A DNA stretch of 16,348 nt from Methanoregula sp. (GCA_003136075.1 PNBP01000137.1:154-16501); one strand, 5' to 3'; shown: positions 1 to 6,884, counted from the stretch's first letter. Translations and numbers: made by a program. The notes: generated from the letters alone by a model not told the origin.

Positions 1-307
1 ACTTTACGTTCTTCAAACCAAGACCTTCAAAACAGCGGCGGTTATATTCGGCGAGTTCCCCCACCCGCTCCATCGTTCCTTTCCGGTTGAGAAAGGCATG
101 AAGGTCGGCAAGCAGTACAACGACTTCAAACCCGGCATCCTGAAGGTCAACGAGTTTATTGATGGTGACCAGGTGACCAAGATGGATCTCGCCACTGGGT
201 TCATACCCTGCGTAAACCTTTTTTACAGGTTTCGAGATGAGAGCGCGGAGATCGTCTTCGGTGACGATCTCAACAGTATTCCGGGTAACCCGTTCGTACG
301 CGTCCAT
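1..307 (-). CDS. tyrS: Tyrosine--tRNA ligase, N-terminal part (cut by window edge)
   Basis: This is the first 102 codons of a class I aminoacyl-tRNA synthetase that charges tRNA-Tyr in the cytoplasm. The reverse strand reads from an ATG at 307 into VYAGYEPSGEIHLGH (residues 31-45). This contains the HIGH-type motif HLGH (42-45) and a Tyr at 32, the position that contacts the tyrosine substrate in the Methanocaldococcus jannaschii enzyme. LLADLHAFLNRKG follows, again as in archaeal TyrRS, which tells it from TrpRS. The C-terminal part with the KMSKS loop and anticodon domain lies outside the window. The start lies 25 bases after the gap stop codon on the same strand, so the two are probably co-transcribed. 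No good ribosome binding site is visible in that gap. Confidence 0.93.
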   Translation of the reverse strand, partial: MDAYERVTRNTVEIVTEDDLRALISKPVKKVYAGYEPSGEIHLGHLVTINKLVDLQDAGFEVVVLLADLHAFLNRKGTMERVGELAEYNRRCFEGLGLKNVK

Positions 308-332
308 TAAAAAGAATGGGTGATGATCGGAG

Positions 333-1364
333 TTAATGGTTATTCTGGATGGGAACAAAACCAAGGGCGTCGTTGGTCATCTTTATTGATGTCGCTGCAT
401 CCTTGCAGAGACCGGTCATTGCCCTTATTGCATCGACGTTTTCAACAACGACATCTGCTTCCTGGTGGATTGCCTGGAAAAAACAGAGCTCGTTTTTATT
501 TGCATAAATAGAGTCTTCAAAGATGCAATTCTCGTAGAGATCCGCACGCTGCCGTCCGAGATCCATGGCAAATTCCTTGAGCTCTGCCGTGCTTTTGATT
601 CCGGCGCTTTTCTTCACTAGGCCCATTCTGGGGTGTTGTCTGATGAGTTCACTCACTCTGTCGCGGTTTACGTCTTTTTTCGTTGTGATCCTGATTGCGT
701 GCATATGCATCATGGTTGTCGGTACGATCATTGCCATTGTCGTGATAGATATGTGAGGGAGAACGGTCTGAAGGTCAGGCCCGTGATGGCTTGGGACCGT
801 TACCGGGTCAAGGACAACAGCATCGATCGGCCCCTTCTTAATCTCCCCGGGATCTGATCCACGTCTGACCATGATGGCGAGAACGTGTGCAACACCATAC
901 TCCTTATCAATTTCGTGGATGATCCTGCACAGACCGGTGGTGTTGCAGGATACGACACGGACAAACTGTCGCCCGATGGCGCCATTGTAGTTACATGAAG
1001 AATTAAAGGAGAAACCGGCGATTTCATGCTCTTCTCCTCCCTGCCACAGCGCTTTTTTCCCCAGTTTTTCATAGAGTGGTTTGTTTGTAGCTCCGACATC
1101 CCCGGGGGTTGCATCGACAATAATGTCTGCGGCGTTGCACATGTCCTCGACTGAACCGGCAACGGTTAATCCCACTTTTTCAAAAGCAGGTTTTTTGGAA
1201 ATGTCTGCGATGTAGAGCGGGTAACCCCGCTGTTTTGCGATAAATGCCTCGGCGTTCGGGCGGGTCTTGGATACCCCGATTATCTTCATGTCATACTGGG
1301 CAGCGACTGCATCGGCAACACGCTTTCCGATGGTGCCGTAACCATTGATGGCAACCTTGATCAT
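333..1364 (-). CDS. gap: Archaeal type II glyceraldehyde-3-phosphate dehydrogenase
   Basis: This enzyme interconverts glyceraldehyde 3-phosphate and 1,3-bisphosphoglycerate with NAD(P); in methanogens it works mainly in gluconeogenesis. The 343-residue protein has the usual length of archaeal phosphorylating GAPDH. It begins with the Rossmann motif INGYGTIGKR (6-15), has the catalytic cysteine at 140 in VVSCNTTGLCR, PSHHGPD (191-197), and a likely catalytic histidine at 220 within MMHMH. The frame is open 22 codons further upstream (to 1430), but MIKVAINGYG is the family N-terminus and the extra residues look non-coding. A TATA-like box at 1391-1400 fits a nearly leaderless message starting by 1364. 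It sits between tsr3 and tyrS on the same strand; the 187-base upstream spacer holds palindromes that may regulate it. Confidence 0.96.
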   Translation of the reverse strand: MIKVAINGYGTIGKRVADAVAAQYDMKIIGVSKTRPNAEAFIAKQRGYPLYIADISKKPAFEKVGLTVAGSVEDMCNAADIIVDATPGDVGATNKPLYEKLGKKALWQGGEEHEIAGFSFNSSCNYNGAIGRQFVRVVSCNTTGLCRIIHEIDKEYGVAHVLAIMVRRGSDPGEIKKGPIDAVVLDPVTVPSHHGPDLQTVLPHISITTMAMIVPTTMMHMHAIRITTKKDVNRDRVSELIRQHPRMGLVKKSAGIKSTAELKEFAMDLGRQRADLYENCIFEDSIYANKNELCFFQAIHQEADVVVENVDAIRAMTGLCKDAATSIKMTNDALGFVPIQNNH

Positions 1365-1390
1365 ACAGCGAGAATGTATGAAGCAAACGT

Positions 1391-1400
1391 GATAAATGTT
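1391..1400 (-). promoter_or_regulatory. TATA-like box for gap
   Basis: Read on the minus strand this is AACATTTATC, centred about 31 bases before the gap ATG at 1364. Archaeal TATA boxes lie near -26, so transcription would start a few bases before the ATG. The match to the consensus is moderate. A stronger TATA-like stretch (TTTATAAAAAT, about 1550-1560 on the minus strand) lies farther upstream at the end of tsr3 and could drive an alternative long-leader transcript. Confidence 0.4.
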
Positions 1401-1449
1401 GCCTGTTGTTGATGAATGTGCAAAAGGCAAATCTCAAAGGACACTGCAT

Positions 1450-1465
1450 ACAATCTGCAGATTGT
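1450..1465. repeat. Perfect 16-bp palindrome upstream of gap
   Basis: The sequence ACAATCTGCAGATTGT equals its own reverse complement over all 16 bases. It lies 50 bases upstream of the gap TATA-like box and 87 bases after the tsr3 stop. Nearby are a 9-base direct repeat GACAGTAAA (1473-1481 and 1490-1498, period 17), a repeated GGCTC (1468-1472, 1500-1504), and a second palindrome CTCAAA-T-TTTGAG (1502-1514). The placement suits a binding site for a dimeric regulator of gap, or a hairpin in a longer leader. No regulator can be named from the sequence. Confidence 0.5.
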
Positions 1466-1551
1466 CAGGCTCGACAGTAAATAAACGAGGACAGTAAAAG
1501 GCTCAAATTTTGAGGAACTATCCCTTAAAAGTGCAGATCCCAGAATTATTT

Positions 1552-2043
1552 TTATAAATACATAGCCTGAATTTTCACAACTTCTGTACTATCCTTTGCC
1601 CCCGCATACAGCTCAAGGGGCTCTTTATTTACTTCCAGGAACCGGATACCCCACCCGACACATCCCAGAATCTTTTCTGCCCGATCAGGATCTCCAAGGA
1701 TATACAGGGATGCAGCGATAGCCTCAATCGAGGACAGCATGCAGGGCTTTCCAAAATTTACCGGGTTCGCCGCCATCAGGAATGGAAGAGCCCTGCGGAT
1801 TCTCCAGGGGCGGACCTGGCCGGTATCGAGAACTACCCATGAACAGTCCAGTGCCGTAATCGACTTGACCTCTTTGTCTGCCGGTGAGAGGGCTTGCTCA
1901 GCCGTGGGATCAAGGAGCAGGGTATTGCGCGGAATCTGTGAGATCTTATTGAATATTTTCAGGTAACCTGCCCGCTCAAGTTTTTTTACCGTACATTTAC
2001 GGGGGTCACAGCTGTTATCACGATACGCATAGAGCGATATCAT
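1552..2043 (-). CDS. tsr3: Tsr3/DUF367 rRNA aminocarboxypropyltransferase
   Basis: The archaeal Tsr3 family transfers the 3-amino-3-carboxypropyl group of S-adenosylmethionine to a uridine-derived residue of small-subunit rRNA during ribosome maturation. The 163-residue protein carries the family landmarks in order: CDPRKCTVKKLERAG near the N-terminus, EQALSPADKE, LDCSW, and then the block RALPFLMAANPVNFGKPC, followed by EAIAASLYILG and a WGIRFLEVNKEPLELYA-type C-terminus. Length and order match archaeal DUF367 proteins. The ATG at 2043 is preceded by a TATA-like ATTATTTAGAG (2066-2076) at about 27 bases, so the message is probably leaderless. It diverges from the fusion gene at 2075 and lies upstream of gap and tyrS, with 187 bases before gap. 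Confidence 0.93.
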   Translation of the reverse strand: MISLYAYRDNSCDPRKCTVKKLERAGYLKIFNKISQIPRNTLLLDPTAEQALSPADKEVKSITALDCSWVVLDTGQVRPWRIRRALPFLMAANPVNFGKPCMLSSIEAIAASLYILGDPDRAEKILGCVGWGIRFLEVNKEPLELYAGAKDSTEVVKIQAMYL

Positions 2044-2077
2044 TGATTATCTGTGCGTGCACACACTCTAAATAATG
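2044..2077. promoter_or_regulatory. Compact divergent promoter between tsr3 and the fusion gene
   Basis: Only 31 bases separate two divergent ATG codons (2043 on minus, 2075 on plus). On the minus strand ATTATTTAGAG (2066-2076) is centred about 27 bases before the tsr3 ATG. On the plus strand the weaker TTGATTATCT, around 2043-2052, is centred about 27 bases before the other ATG. Each TATA-like element therefore overlaps or abuts the start codon of the opposite gene, and both messages would be leaderless. The TATA assignments are by eye. Confidence 0.45.
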
Positions 2078-2929
2078 TACGTGATTTGTTGCCCCTGCAT
2101 CCTCAACCCGGCACTCCGTGCAAAGGGCATCACGAACCCCTCAGATCTCAAGCTTTTCAAACGTTGTATTGACCGGTGTAACAGGTTTGGGATCGAACTG
2201 GTATCATTACCCTGCCCTGAGACGATCTATTTGGGAGCAGATCGCGAGCCCGGCACATTTCTTGAACGGCTGGACACCGGGGAGTTTGCACAGCTGCTCG
2301 ATGAGCTTGAAGAGCAGGTGAAAAGAATCATCGAAACGCGCGGTTTGCCCTTGTATATTCTCGGTGTCAACTCATCTCCAACATGCGGTGTGACCAGCAC
2401 GTATTACGGGAGCGATGGGGATGAACTACCGAAAAGGAGTGGGCGTGGAGTATTTCTTGCACGGTTTCCAGGTGTTCAGGCAATAGACGTTGCAGAGTTT
2501 GCGCAGTTCAGGATATATCTGGCTGCCCCGCTATTCTCAGAATCAGAACGGGAATATAACAAGAGCATAACTGAGGTGCTCCGGCAAAACTTTTTTGATG
2601 TGTACCTCCCACAGGATATCGGGGATAATTGTGCAGTTCGGGAAACGTGTGAGCATACCCGCATATATAAGCACAATAAACAGGCACTTCATGATGCGGA
2701 TATCATTGTTGCGATAATTGATGGGGCTGATGCGGATTCGGGGACTGCTTGGGAGATGGGGTATGCAACCGCGCTCGGAAAACCGGTGATTGCTCTGAGG
2801 ACGGATTTCCGCATGGTGGGTGATCGAGAACGAGTCAATCTGATGCTGGAGCAATCTGCAGTTGTGGTAGGGTGTAAAAAGGAACTTGTAGAGGCTCTAA
2901 ATTCGTTGGCACTCAAAATAAATCTTTAA
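2075..2929 (+). CDS. DUF523/TudS-like domain fused to a nucleoside 2-deoxyribosyltransferase-like domain
   Basis: This 284-residue protein has two parts. Residues 1-130 resemble the DUF523 family, which includes the thiouracil desulfidase TudS: CCPCILNPALR at the N-terminus (C5, C6, C8), CPETIYLG (C47) and GVNSSPTCG (C104). TudS uses conserved cysteines to hold an iron-sulfur cluster that removes sulfur from 2-thiouracil. Residues 147-284 match the nucleoside 2-deoxyribosyltransferase/N-glycosidase fold: YLAAPLFSESEREYN, then DADIIVAIIDG, and DSGTAWEMGYA with the likely nucleophile E227 and acidic partners D209 and D216. The second family cleaves or transfers the N-glycosidic bond of nucleosides. 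Inferred role: release and desulfuration, or repair, of modified (thiolated) bases or nucleosides. Substrate and reaction are not known from the sequence. Domain calls are good; the joint function is a guess. Confidence 0.82.
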   Translation: MYVICCPCILNPALRAKGITNPSDLKLFKRCIDRCNRFGIELVSLPCPETIYLGADREPGTFLERLDTGEFAQLLDELEEQVKRIIETRGLPLYILGVNSSPTCGVTSTYYGSDGDELPKRSGRGVFLARFPGVQAIDVAEFAQFRIYLAAPLFSESEREYNKSITEVLRQNFFDVYLPQDIGDNCAVRETCEHTRIYKHNKQALHDADIIVAIIDGADADSGTAWEMGYATALGKPVIALRTDFRMVGDRERVNLMLEQSAVVVGCKKELVEALNSLALKINL

Positions 2930-2950
2930 GAATATAGAATAACCCCTCCA

Positions 2951-2964
2951 TTTTTGCCCGTTTT
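2951..2964 (+). terminator. T-rich archaeal-type terminator after the fusion gene
   Basis: Two T runs (five at 2951-2955 and four at 2961-2964) follow the stop codon at 2929 within 35 bases. Archaeal RNA polymerase can end at T tracts without a hairpin. No strong hairpin precedes them. Confidence 0.35.
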
Positions 2965-2986
2965 ATCAATAGTCAGCAATATATGG

Positions 2987-3045
2987 AGTACTATGGAAGA
3001 TGTAACGGGCTTTCCAGCCATGCACCACCCGTTTAGTACTGGAAA
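2987..3045. repeat. Nested inverted repeats in the spacer between the fusion gene and the GT39 gene
   Basis: The 59 bases hold several inverted repeats: AGTACT at 2987-2992 and again at 3035-3040; AACGGG (3004-3009) with CCCGTT (3028-3033); GGCT (3008-3011) with AGCC (3016-3019) around a TTCC loop; and TTTCCAG (3011-3017) with CTGGAAA (3039-3045). The last pairing excludes some of the others, so alternative folds are possible. A further weaker hairpin, GGGGA/TCCCC, lies at 3080-3098. Both flanking genes converge here, so it may be a terminator zone, a small RNA or a protein-binding site. No further gene is supported in 2930-3104. Confidence 0.45.
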
Positions 3046-3104
3046 TAATCATGAGTGTTAAATAATGGATGGCATTGAAGGGGAATTTTAATCTCCCCAT
3101 TCTC

Positions 3105-4628
3105 CTAACTCACTTTTTTTAATAAATATATGCCTGAAACTGATCCCGGTTGTTGTTGCGTATGACTGTTAAGATACTGCAAAGAATAACCGGAGGGATC
3201 TGCAGCTTGGATGTCCCAGGTAACCACGAAATAGACCGCACCAGTTTCATTATTGATGCTATTGAATCCAGACACATTATAACTATTAATATATTTGATA
3301 AAAGTACCGTCAGTTTGGTTTGAATAATAATATTCCAATGGTTGGATCATATAGCTTGGTAAGGGGACAATGATATCCCCCGGTTGAGCAACATTTTGCA
3401 GGTTTGCGGAAAAACCTCGCCAGTCTTCTTTTTGCAAATTCGAATAATATGCGGCAAGGGGCATAATAGAAAGAAGGATAATGAGAGTTAAGGCAACATA
3501 TACCCCTTTCTTTTTATTAATATACCCAACCAAACGCTCAATTCCGATTCCAACAATTACCAGGAATAGTGGGAGGAGATAGAGATGGTATCGCACATTA
3601 AATGGAATCGAACTGGACATATACATACTTATTACGACGGGAATGAACAGGAGACTTCCCAATGTTATTGTTATCAACCTGTTCAATCGCCACAAAAGGA
3701 CAAGACCAAGACACATCAGAATTATAAAAACTACGGCAACGATATCATTTGAAAAGGAAAAATCTGAAAATGTTGCGAAAGGGATACTCCAGATATCCAA
3801 ACCCCAATTAAATGTATGTGCGGAGAAATACTGATTTTGATGTAAAAATGAACCGATTATTGGTAATACTAATACAAATGCAACAAAATCTCCCAAAACA
3901 AACATTTTGAAATCGTTTGGGATAATCGAATTAATTGAACCAATTTTTCCGCTCCACTTTGAAAAATCGAACTCATGTATTCGCATAATGAAATAACCAA
4001 TAAACATGGTCATAATTGCGAATGCTGTATAAAAATGTGAATAAAATGCAGCTGCACACGCGACCCCGAATAGTGTCCAGTCAAACCATTGACGGCTTTT
4101 GCATGCCTTAAAAAATGCATAATACGCGAGAGCAACAAAAAGCACTGCAAAAGCATACATTCTCGCTTCCTGTGAATAGTAAATATCAAAAGGCGAAACC
4201 GCTAGCAGCAATGCAGAAATCAGTCCCACTTTTTCATTTGTAATCTCCCGTGCGAGGAAAAAGATAACTACAATCGTTGCTACTCCGGCACAAGCCGAGG
4301 GAAATCGCAACCAGAACTCATTTGATCCAAGTATCCTGACTGCCCAGAGCGCTAAATTGTAAAGCGGGGGATGCCGGTCATTGAAGGCATTGGTCCAGAC
4401 CTCTCCTGGGCTTGTTACGTTGGTGAGATAATAGCTGCTGGCCTCATCAAGCCAGAGTGATTCCTTGCCAAGATCAAAGAACCGTAAAATAAAAGCTAAG
4501 AGAATAATTGCAGAAAGAACCAGGTATACTGGTTTTTTATAAAATGGTTTAGTTTGATTGGAGGACTCTTCATTATCCTGATCAGCCCCGTCAACGGACT
4601 TTTTTTTATAAGATCCTCGTTTACCCAT
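3105..4628 (-). CDS. GT39/ArnT-type integral membrane glycosyltransferase
   Basis: This 507-residue protein is predicted to move a sugar from a polyisoprenyl-phosphate carrier onto a lipid or protein outside the membrane. After a lysine-rich cytoplasmic N-terminus come many hydrophobic helices (first about 34-50). The first outer loop carries WLDEASSYY, with the acidic pair D61-E62 typical of the PMT/ArnT family, and DRHPPLY (84-90) follows. YYSQEARMYA is another family hallmark. A hydrophilic C-terminal region follows the last helices, as in ArnT-like enzymes. An upstream TTG at 4646 is in frame, but the TATA-like TATAAATTTT (4658-4667, minus) would start the message near 4636, so the ATG at 4628 is preferred. 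It diverges from wecB. Codon choice is AT-rich. The acceptor is unknown; S-layer or other surface glycoprotein is an inference. Confidence 0.85.
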   Translation of the reverse strand: MGKRGSYKKKSVDGADQDNEESSNQTKPFYKKPVYLVLSAIILLAFILRFFDLGKESLWLDEASSYYLTNVTSPGEVWTNAFNDRHPPLYNLALWAVRILGSNEFWLRFPSACAGVATIVVIFFLAREITNEKVGLISALLLAVSPFDIYYSQEARMYAFAVLFVALAYYAFFKACKSRQWFDWTLFGVACAAAFYSHFYTAFAIMTMFIGYFIMRIHEFDFSKWSGKIGSINSIIPNDFKMFVLGDFVAFVLVLPIIGSFLHQNQYFSAHTFNWGLDIWSIPFATFSDFSFSNDIVAVVFIILMCLGLVLLWRLNRLITITLGSLLFIPVVISMYMSSSIPFNVRYHLYLLPLFLVIVGIGIERLVGYINKKKGVYVALTLIILLSIMPLAAYYSNLQKEDWRGFSANLQNVAQPGDIIVPLPSYMIQPLEYYYSNQTDGTFIKYINSYNVSGFNSINNETGAVYFVVTWDIQAADPSGYSLQYLNSHTQQQPGSVSGIYLLKKVS

Positions 4629-4657
4629 GGATGTTTGCCTGTCCAACGTAGTCCGGT

Positions 4658-4667
4658 AAAATTTATA
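4658..4667 (-). promoter_or_regulatory. TATA box for the GT39 gene
   Basis: TATAAATTTT on the minus strand is a good archaeal TATA box. It is centred about 35 bases before the ATG at 4628, giving a leader of roughly 8 bases. It decides against the upstream TTG at 4646, which would precede the transcript. Confidence 0.6.
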
Positions 4668-4717
4668 ATCATTCCTGTTTCATGAATGACCACTCAATCT
4701 CTATTAATTACCAAAGA

Positions 4718-4770
4718 GATAAAAAGAATACATGACGGTCAGGTCAATATTCAGCACTTTCAGGTGATCC
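4718..4770 (+). promoter_or_regulatory. TATA-like box and strong ribosome binding site of wecB
   Basis: GATAAAAAGA at 4718-4727 would place the transcript start near 4749. AGGTGATC at 4762-4769 is a full 8-base match to the complement of the archaeal 16S rRNA 3' end and lies directly before the ATG at 4771. Confidence 0.55.
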
Positions 4771-5853
4771 ATGAAAATCGCAGTGGCGGCAGGAACGCGT
4801 CCGGAATTTATTCAGATTGAGCCTCTCATCCGGGAGCTGGATACGCGGAATGTAGAATATATTATCATTCATTCCGGCCAGCATTATGACTATGAAATGG
4901 ATCAGATTTTTTTTGAAGAGATGAACCTTCCCTGTCCAACACACTATCTCAGGATTGGATCGAAACGCCCCTGCGAGCAGATTGGGGATCTCATTATAAA
5001 ATCTGAAAAAATATTCCGGGAGGAACAGCCGGATATTCTTTTGATATCAGGAGATACCAATACAACTCTTGGCATATCTCTTGCCGCAAACAAATCCAAA
5101 ATCAAAATCGGGCATATGGAAGCGGGAATGCGAAGTTTCGATCGCACTATGCCCGAAGAGATCAACCGGATCCTTGTCGATAATATTTCTGATGTCCTTC
5201 TCTCTCCAACAAAACGGGGTATTGAAAATCTCCATAATAATGGAATTCACGAGAATGTGTTTCTTGTCGGGGATATAATGCTGGACTCATTAATCCACTA
5301 CCGCACTCTGATTGACAACAAACCCCGTATATTGGACGAACTATCCTTGGAATGTGAGAAATATCTTGTATTGACGCTGCATCGCGAAGCGAATACCGAT
5401 AATATTCATCGGCTCACGAACATCATTGATGCACTATCCCAGACAGACAATCCGGTGATATTTCCTGTTCATCCAAGAACAAAGGAGAAACTTCTGCGTC
5501 ACAAGATTCGTATTCCAGAAAATATCCATATCATCCCTCCTGCAGGATATTTTGAATTTTTACGGCTGCTCTCGAATTCATATAAACTCTTGACCGATTC
5601 CGGGGGTGCACAAAAACAGGCGTTTTTCCTTGCAAAACCCTGTATCACACTCAGGCCTAATACCGAATGGGTGGAAACCCTTGAGAACAGGTGGAATATC
5701 CTTGTTGATGATAGTAAGGAAAAAATTCTCGATGCGATAGAGAATAGTGCTCCCACCGGGGTTCCACAAATTTCCCAATTCGGTGATGGACGTTCATCAG
5801 AGAAAATTTTTGAGGCTGTATCCACCTTTGACAGTGTAAGAAAGGAGCTCTGA
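4771..5853 (+). CDS. wecB: UDP-N-acetylglucosamine 2-epimerase (non-hydrolysing, WecB type)
   Basis: This enzyme converts UDP-GlcNAc to UDP-ManNAc, a precursor of surface glycans, in the cytoplasm. The 360-residue protein has the usual GT-B-like motif series: GTRPEFI with R10, SGQHYD (35-40), SGDTNTTLG with D95, GHMEAGMRSFD with H115 and E117, PEEINR with E130, LTLHREAN with H204, HPRTKEK, and TDSGGAQKQAFF (275-286). These match the catalytic and UDP-binding positions of E. coli WecB by motif order. One oddity is QKQ at 281-283 where most family members have Q-K/E-E, so a conserved glutamate is a glutamine here. No UDP-ManNAc dehydrogenase is in the window. It stands alone on the plus strand, flanked by minus-strand glycosyltransferases, with a strong ribosome binding site. 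Confidence 0.94.
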   Translation: MKIAVAAGTRPEFIQIEPLIRELDTRNVEYIIIHSGQHYDYEMDQIFFEEMNLPCPTHYLRIGSKRPCEQIGDLIIKSEKIFREEQPDILLISGDTNTTLGISLAANKSKIKIGHMEAGMRSFDRTMPEEINRILVDNISDVLLSPTKRGIENLHNNGIHENVFLVGDIMLDSLIHYRTLIDNKPRILDELSLECEKYLVLTLHREANTDNIHRLTNIIDALSQTDNPVIFPVHPRTKEKLLRHKIRIPENIHIIPPAGYFEFLRLLSNSYKLLTDSGGAQKQAFFLAKPCITLRPNTEWVETLENRWNILVDDSKEKILDAIENSAPTGVPQISQFGDGRSSEKIFEAVSTFDSVRKEL

Positions 5854-5931
5854 ATAATTCCGGGGAGCCCTGAATCATGTTTTGGAAACAGGAGAAATAG
5901 GCAAAGTCAATTTATGATTCTTTGTAAGTGT

Positions 5932-5962
5932 ATCCCACAAATCTATGCTGTTTTTGTGGGAT
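5932..5962. repeat. 10-bp-stem hairpin downstream of wecB
   Basis: ATCCCACAAA (5932-5941) pairs perfectly with TTTGTGGGAT (5953-5962) around an 11-base loop. It begins 78 bases after the wecB stop. It could end wecB transcription or protect its 3' end; no T run follows it closely, so a classical intrinsic terminator is doubtful. Confidence 0.55.
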
Positions 5963-6048
5963 GTTATGGCCTCTGTTCGGGACAGTGACAATTGTTGATA
6001 AGTGCAATTTTTGAGAAGACAGACAACGCGGATAAGAACCATTTAAAC

Positions 6049-6056
6049 AAAAAAAA
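6049..6056 (-). terminator. T8 tract after the GT2 gene
   Basis: Eight A residues on the plus strand give TTTTTTTT on the minus strand, about 94 bases downstream of the GT2 stop at 6150. A run of this length is a plausible archaeal termination signal for the two-gene glycosylation operon. Confidence 0.45.
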
Positions 6057-6149
6057 TTTCGATGATGCACAGAACCCATAAGAACTGGCTTTCTAACCGG
6101 TGAATTCCCGGACCATGAAAAACATTTATTCAAACGCAGGATTCTGAAA

Positions 6150-6884
6150 TTATCGCCACACTCTTTTCAGGTATCTTGTTTTAAAAATTTTATATAACAT
6201 CTGTAAATTATTTTTTATCTCCTTATTGACGTTAATTTTAGATTCCCCGAATTCTCGTTTGTGAAGCTCAACTGCGACTTCTGTAACCGTTTTACCGCCC
6301 AGTATCAGTTTTGAAATTATTTCTGCGTTTATCTCGAAGTTGTTACTCTCGATGGTCATGTGCTCAAAAACCTCTCTTTTATAAAGCCGGAAAATGGCGC
6401 TTACACAAGAAATATTCCTGCCAAGAAGAAGTTTATACAGTTGGTTGACGGCTTTACTCATGAAAAGCCTGTGTGGTGCAGATAGATCATCAGTAAACCC
6501 CTGTTCAAGATATGGAGATCCAGAGATACAATCAGCATTGCTATCCTTATATGATAAAAGAAGTTTCTCTATATCTTCTGGTTTATATGTCAAATCCGAA
6601 TCCATTGTAATAATAAGGTTCCCGTGGGAATTGGCAATACCGGTTTTAATTGCGGCTCCCATCCCCTTATTTATCCCGTGAGCAACAACTGCCACAGAGC
6701 TTCGTTTTTGCTGCAATTCATTAAGCCGGATTAACGTAGTGTCTTTGCTGCCATCGTCAACCAGTACAAATTCGCACGACTCTTTGAATTTTTGAGCAAT
6801 TTCTTCTGCAACGGGAAAAAGGCGTTGTTCATACATCATGACATTCTCTGCTTCATTATAGAGCGGGATAATGATGGAAATCAT
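6150..6884 (-). CDS. GT2 glycosyltransferase, dolichyl-phosphate sugar synthase-like
   Basis: This is a family 2 glycosyltransferase that probably loads a sugar from a nucleotide donor onto dolichyl (polyisoprenyl) phosphate at the cytoplasmic face. The 244-residue protein has the GT-A landmarks: SIIIPLYNEAEN (3-14), LVDDGSKD (41-48), a metal-binding DSD at 95-97 in TMDSDLTYKPED, NNFEINAEI (181-189) and KREFGESKI (209-217), the RxxGxSK-like motif of DPM1-type enzymes. There is no C-terminal membrane domain in the same protein. Its ATG at 6884 overlaps the stop of the upstream membrane protein (ATGA), so the two are translationally coupled and likely act together, an arrangement that recalls haloarchaeal AglD, where both parts are one protein. 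The sugar (mannose or glucose) cannot be told. Confidence 0.88.
   Translation of the reverse strand: MISIIIPLYNEAENVMMYEQRLFPVAEEIAQKFKESCEFVLVDDGSKDTTLIRLNELQQKRSSVAVVAHGINKGMGAAIKTGIANSHGNLIITMDSDLTYKPEDIEKLLLSYKDSNADCISGSPYLEQGFTDDLSAPHRLFMSKAVNQLYKLLLGRNISCVSAIFRLYKREVFEHMTIESNNFEINAEIISKLILGGKTVTEVAVELHKREFGESKINVNKEIKNNLQMLYKIFKTRYLKRVWR

Larger units (their letters stand above)
5854..6149. other. Convergent intergenic region of 296 bases with no supported gene
   Basis: It lies between the 3' ends of wecB and the GT2 gene. It contains a strong hairpin (5932-5962) and an A8 run that is a T8 terminator on the minus strand (6049-6056). An open frame on the minus strand (5912-6133, 73 codons) crosses the hairpin, has no recognisable product and no ribosome binding site, and is not called. 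Confidence 0.6.

Noticed and set aside
1365..1430. Upstream extension of the gap reading frame (22 extra codons)
   Set aside because: Family N-terminus begins at MIKVAINGYG and the TATA-like box at 1391-1400 lies inside the extension.
2993..3061. 22-codon open frame in the spacer after the fusion gene
   Set aside because: No ribosome binding site, no recognisable product, and it lies across the inverted repeats, which explain the sequence better.
4629..4646. TTG start for the GT39 gene at 4646
   Set aside because: The TATA box places the transcript start downstream of it; the ATG at 4628 fits.
6059..6110. C/D-box-like RNA suggested by GATGATG near 6060
   Set aside because: No proper RTGATGA C box with matching CTGA D box was found.
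5912..6133. 73-codon minus-strand open frame between wecB and the GT2 gene
   Set aside because: It runs through the hairpin and the T8 tract, lacks a start signal, and its composition does not look like protein.
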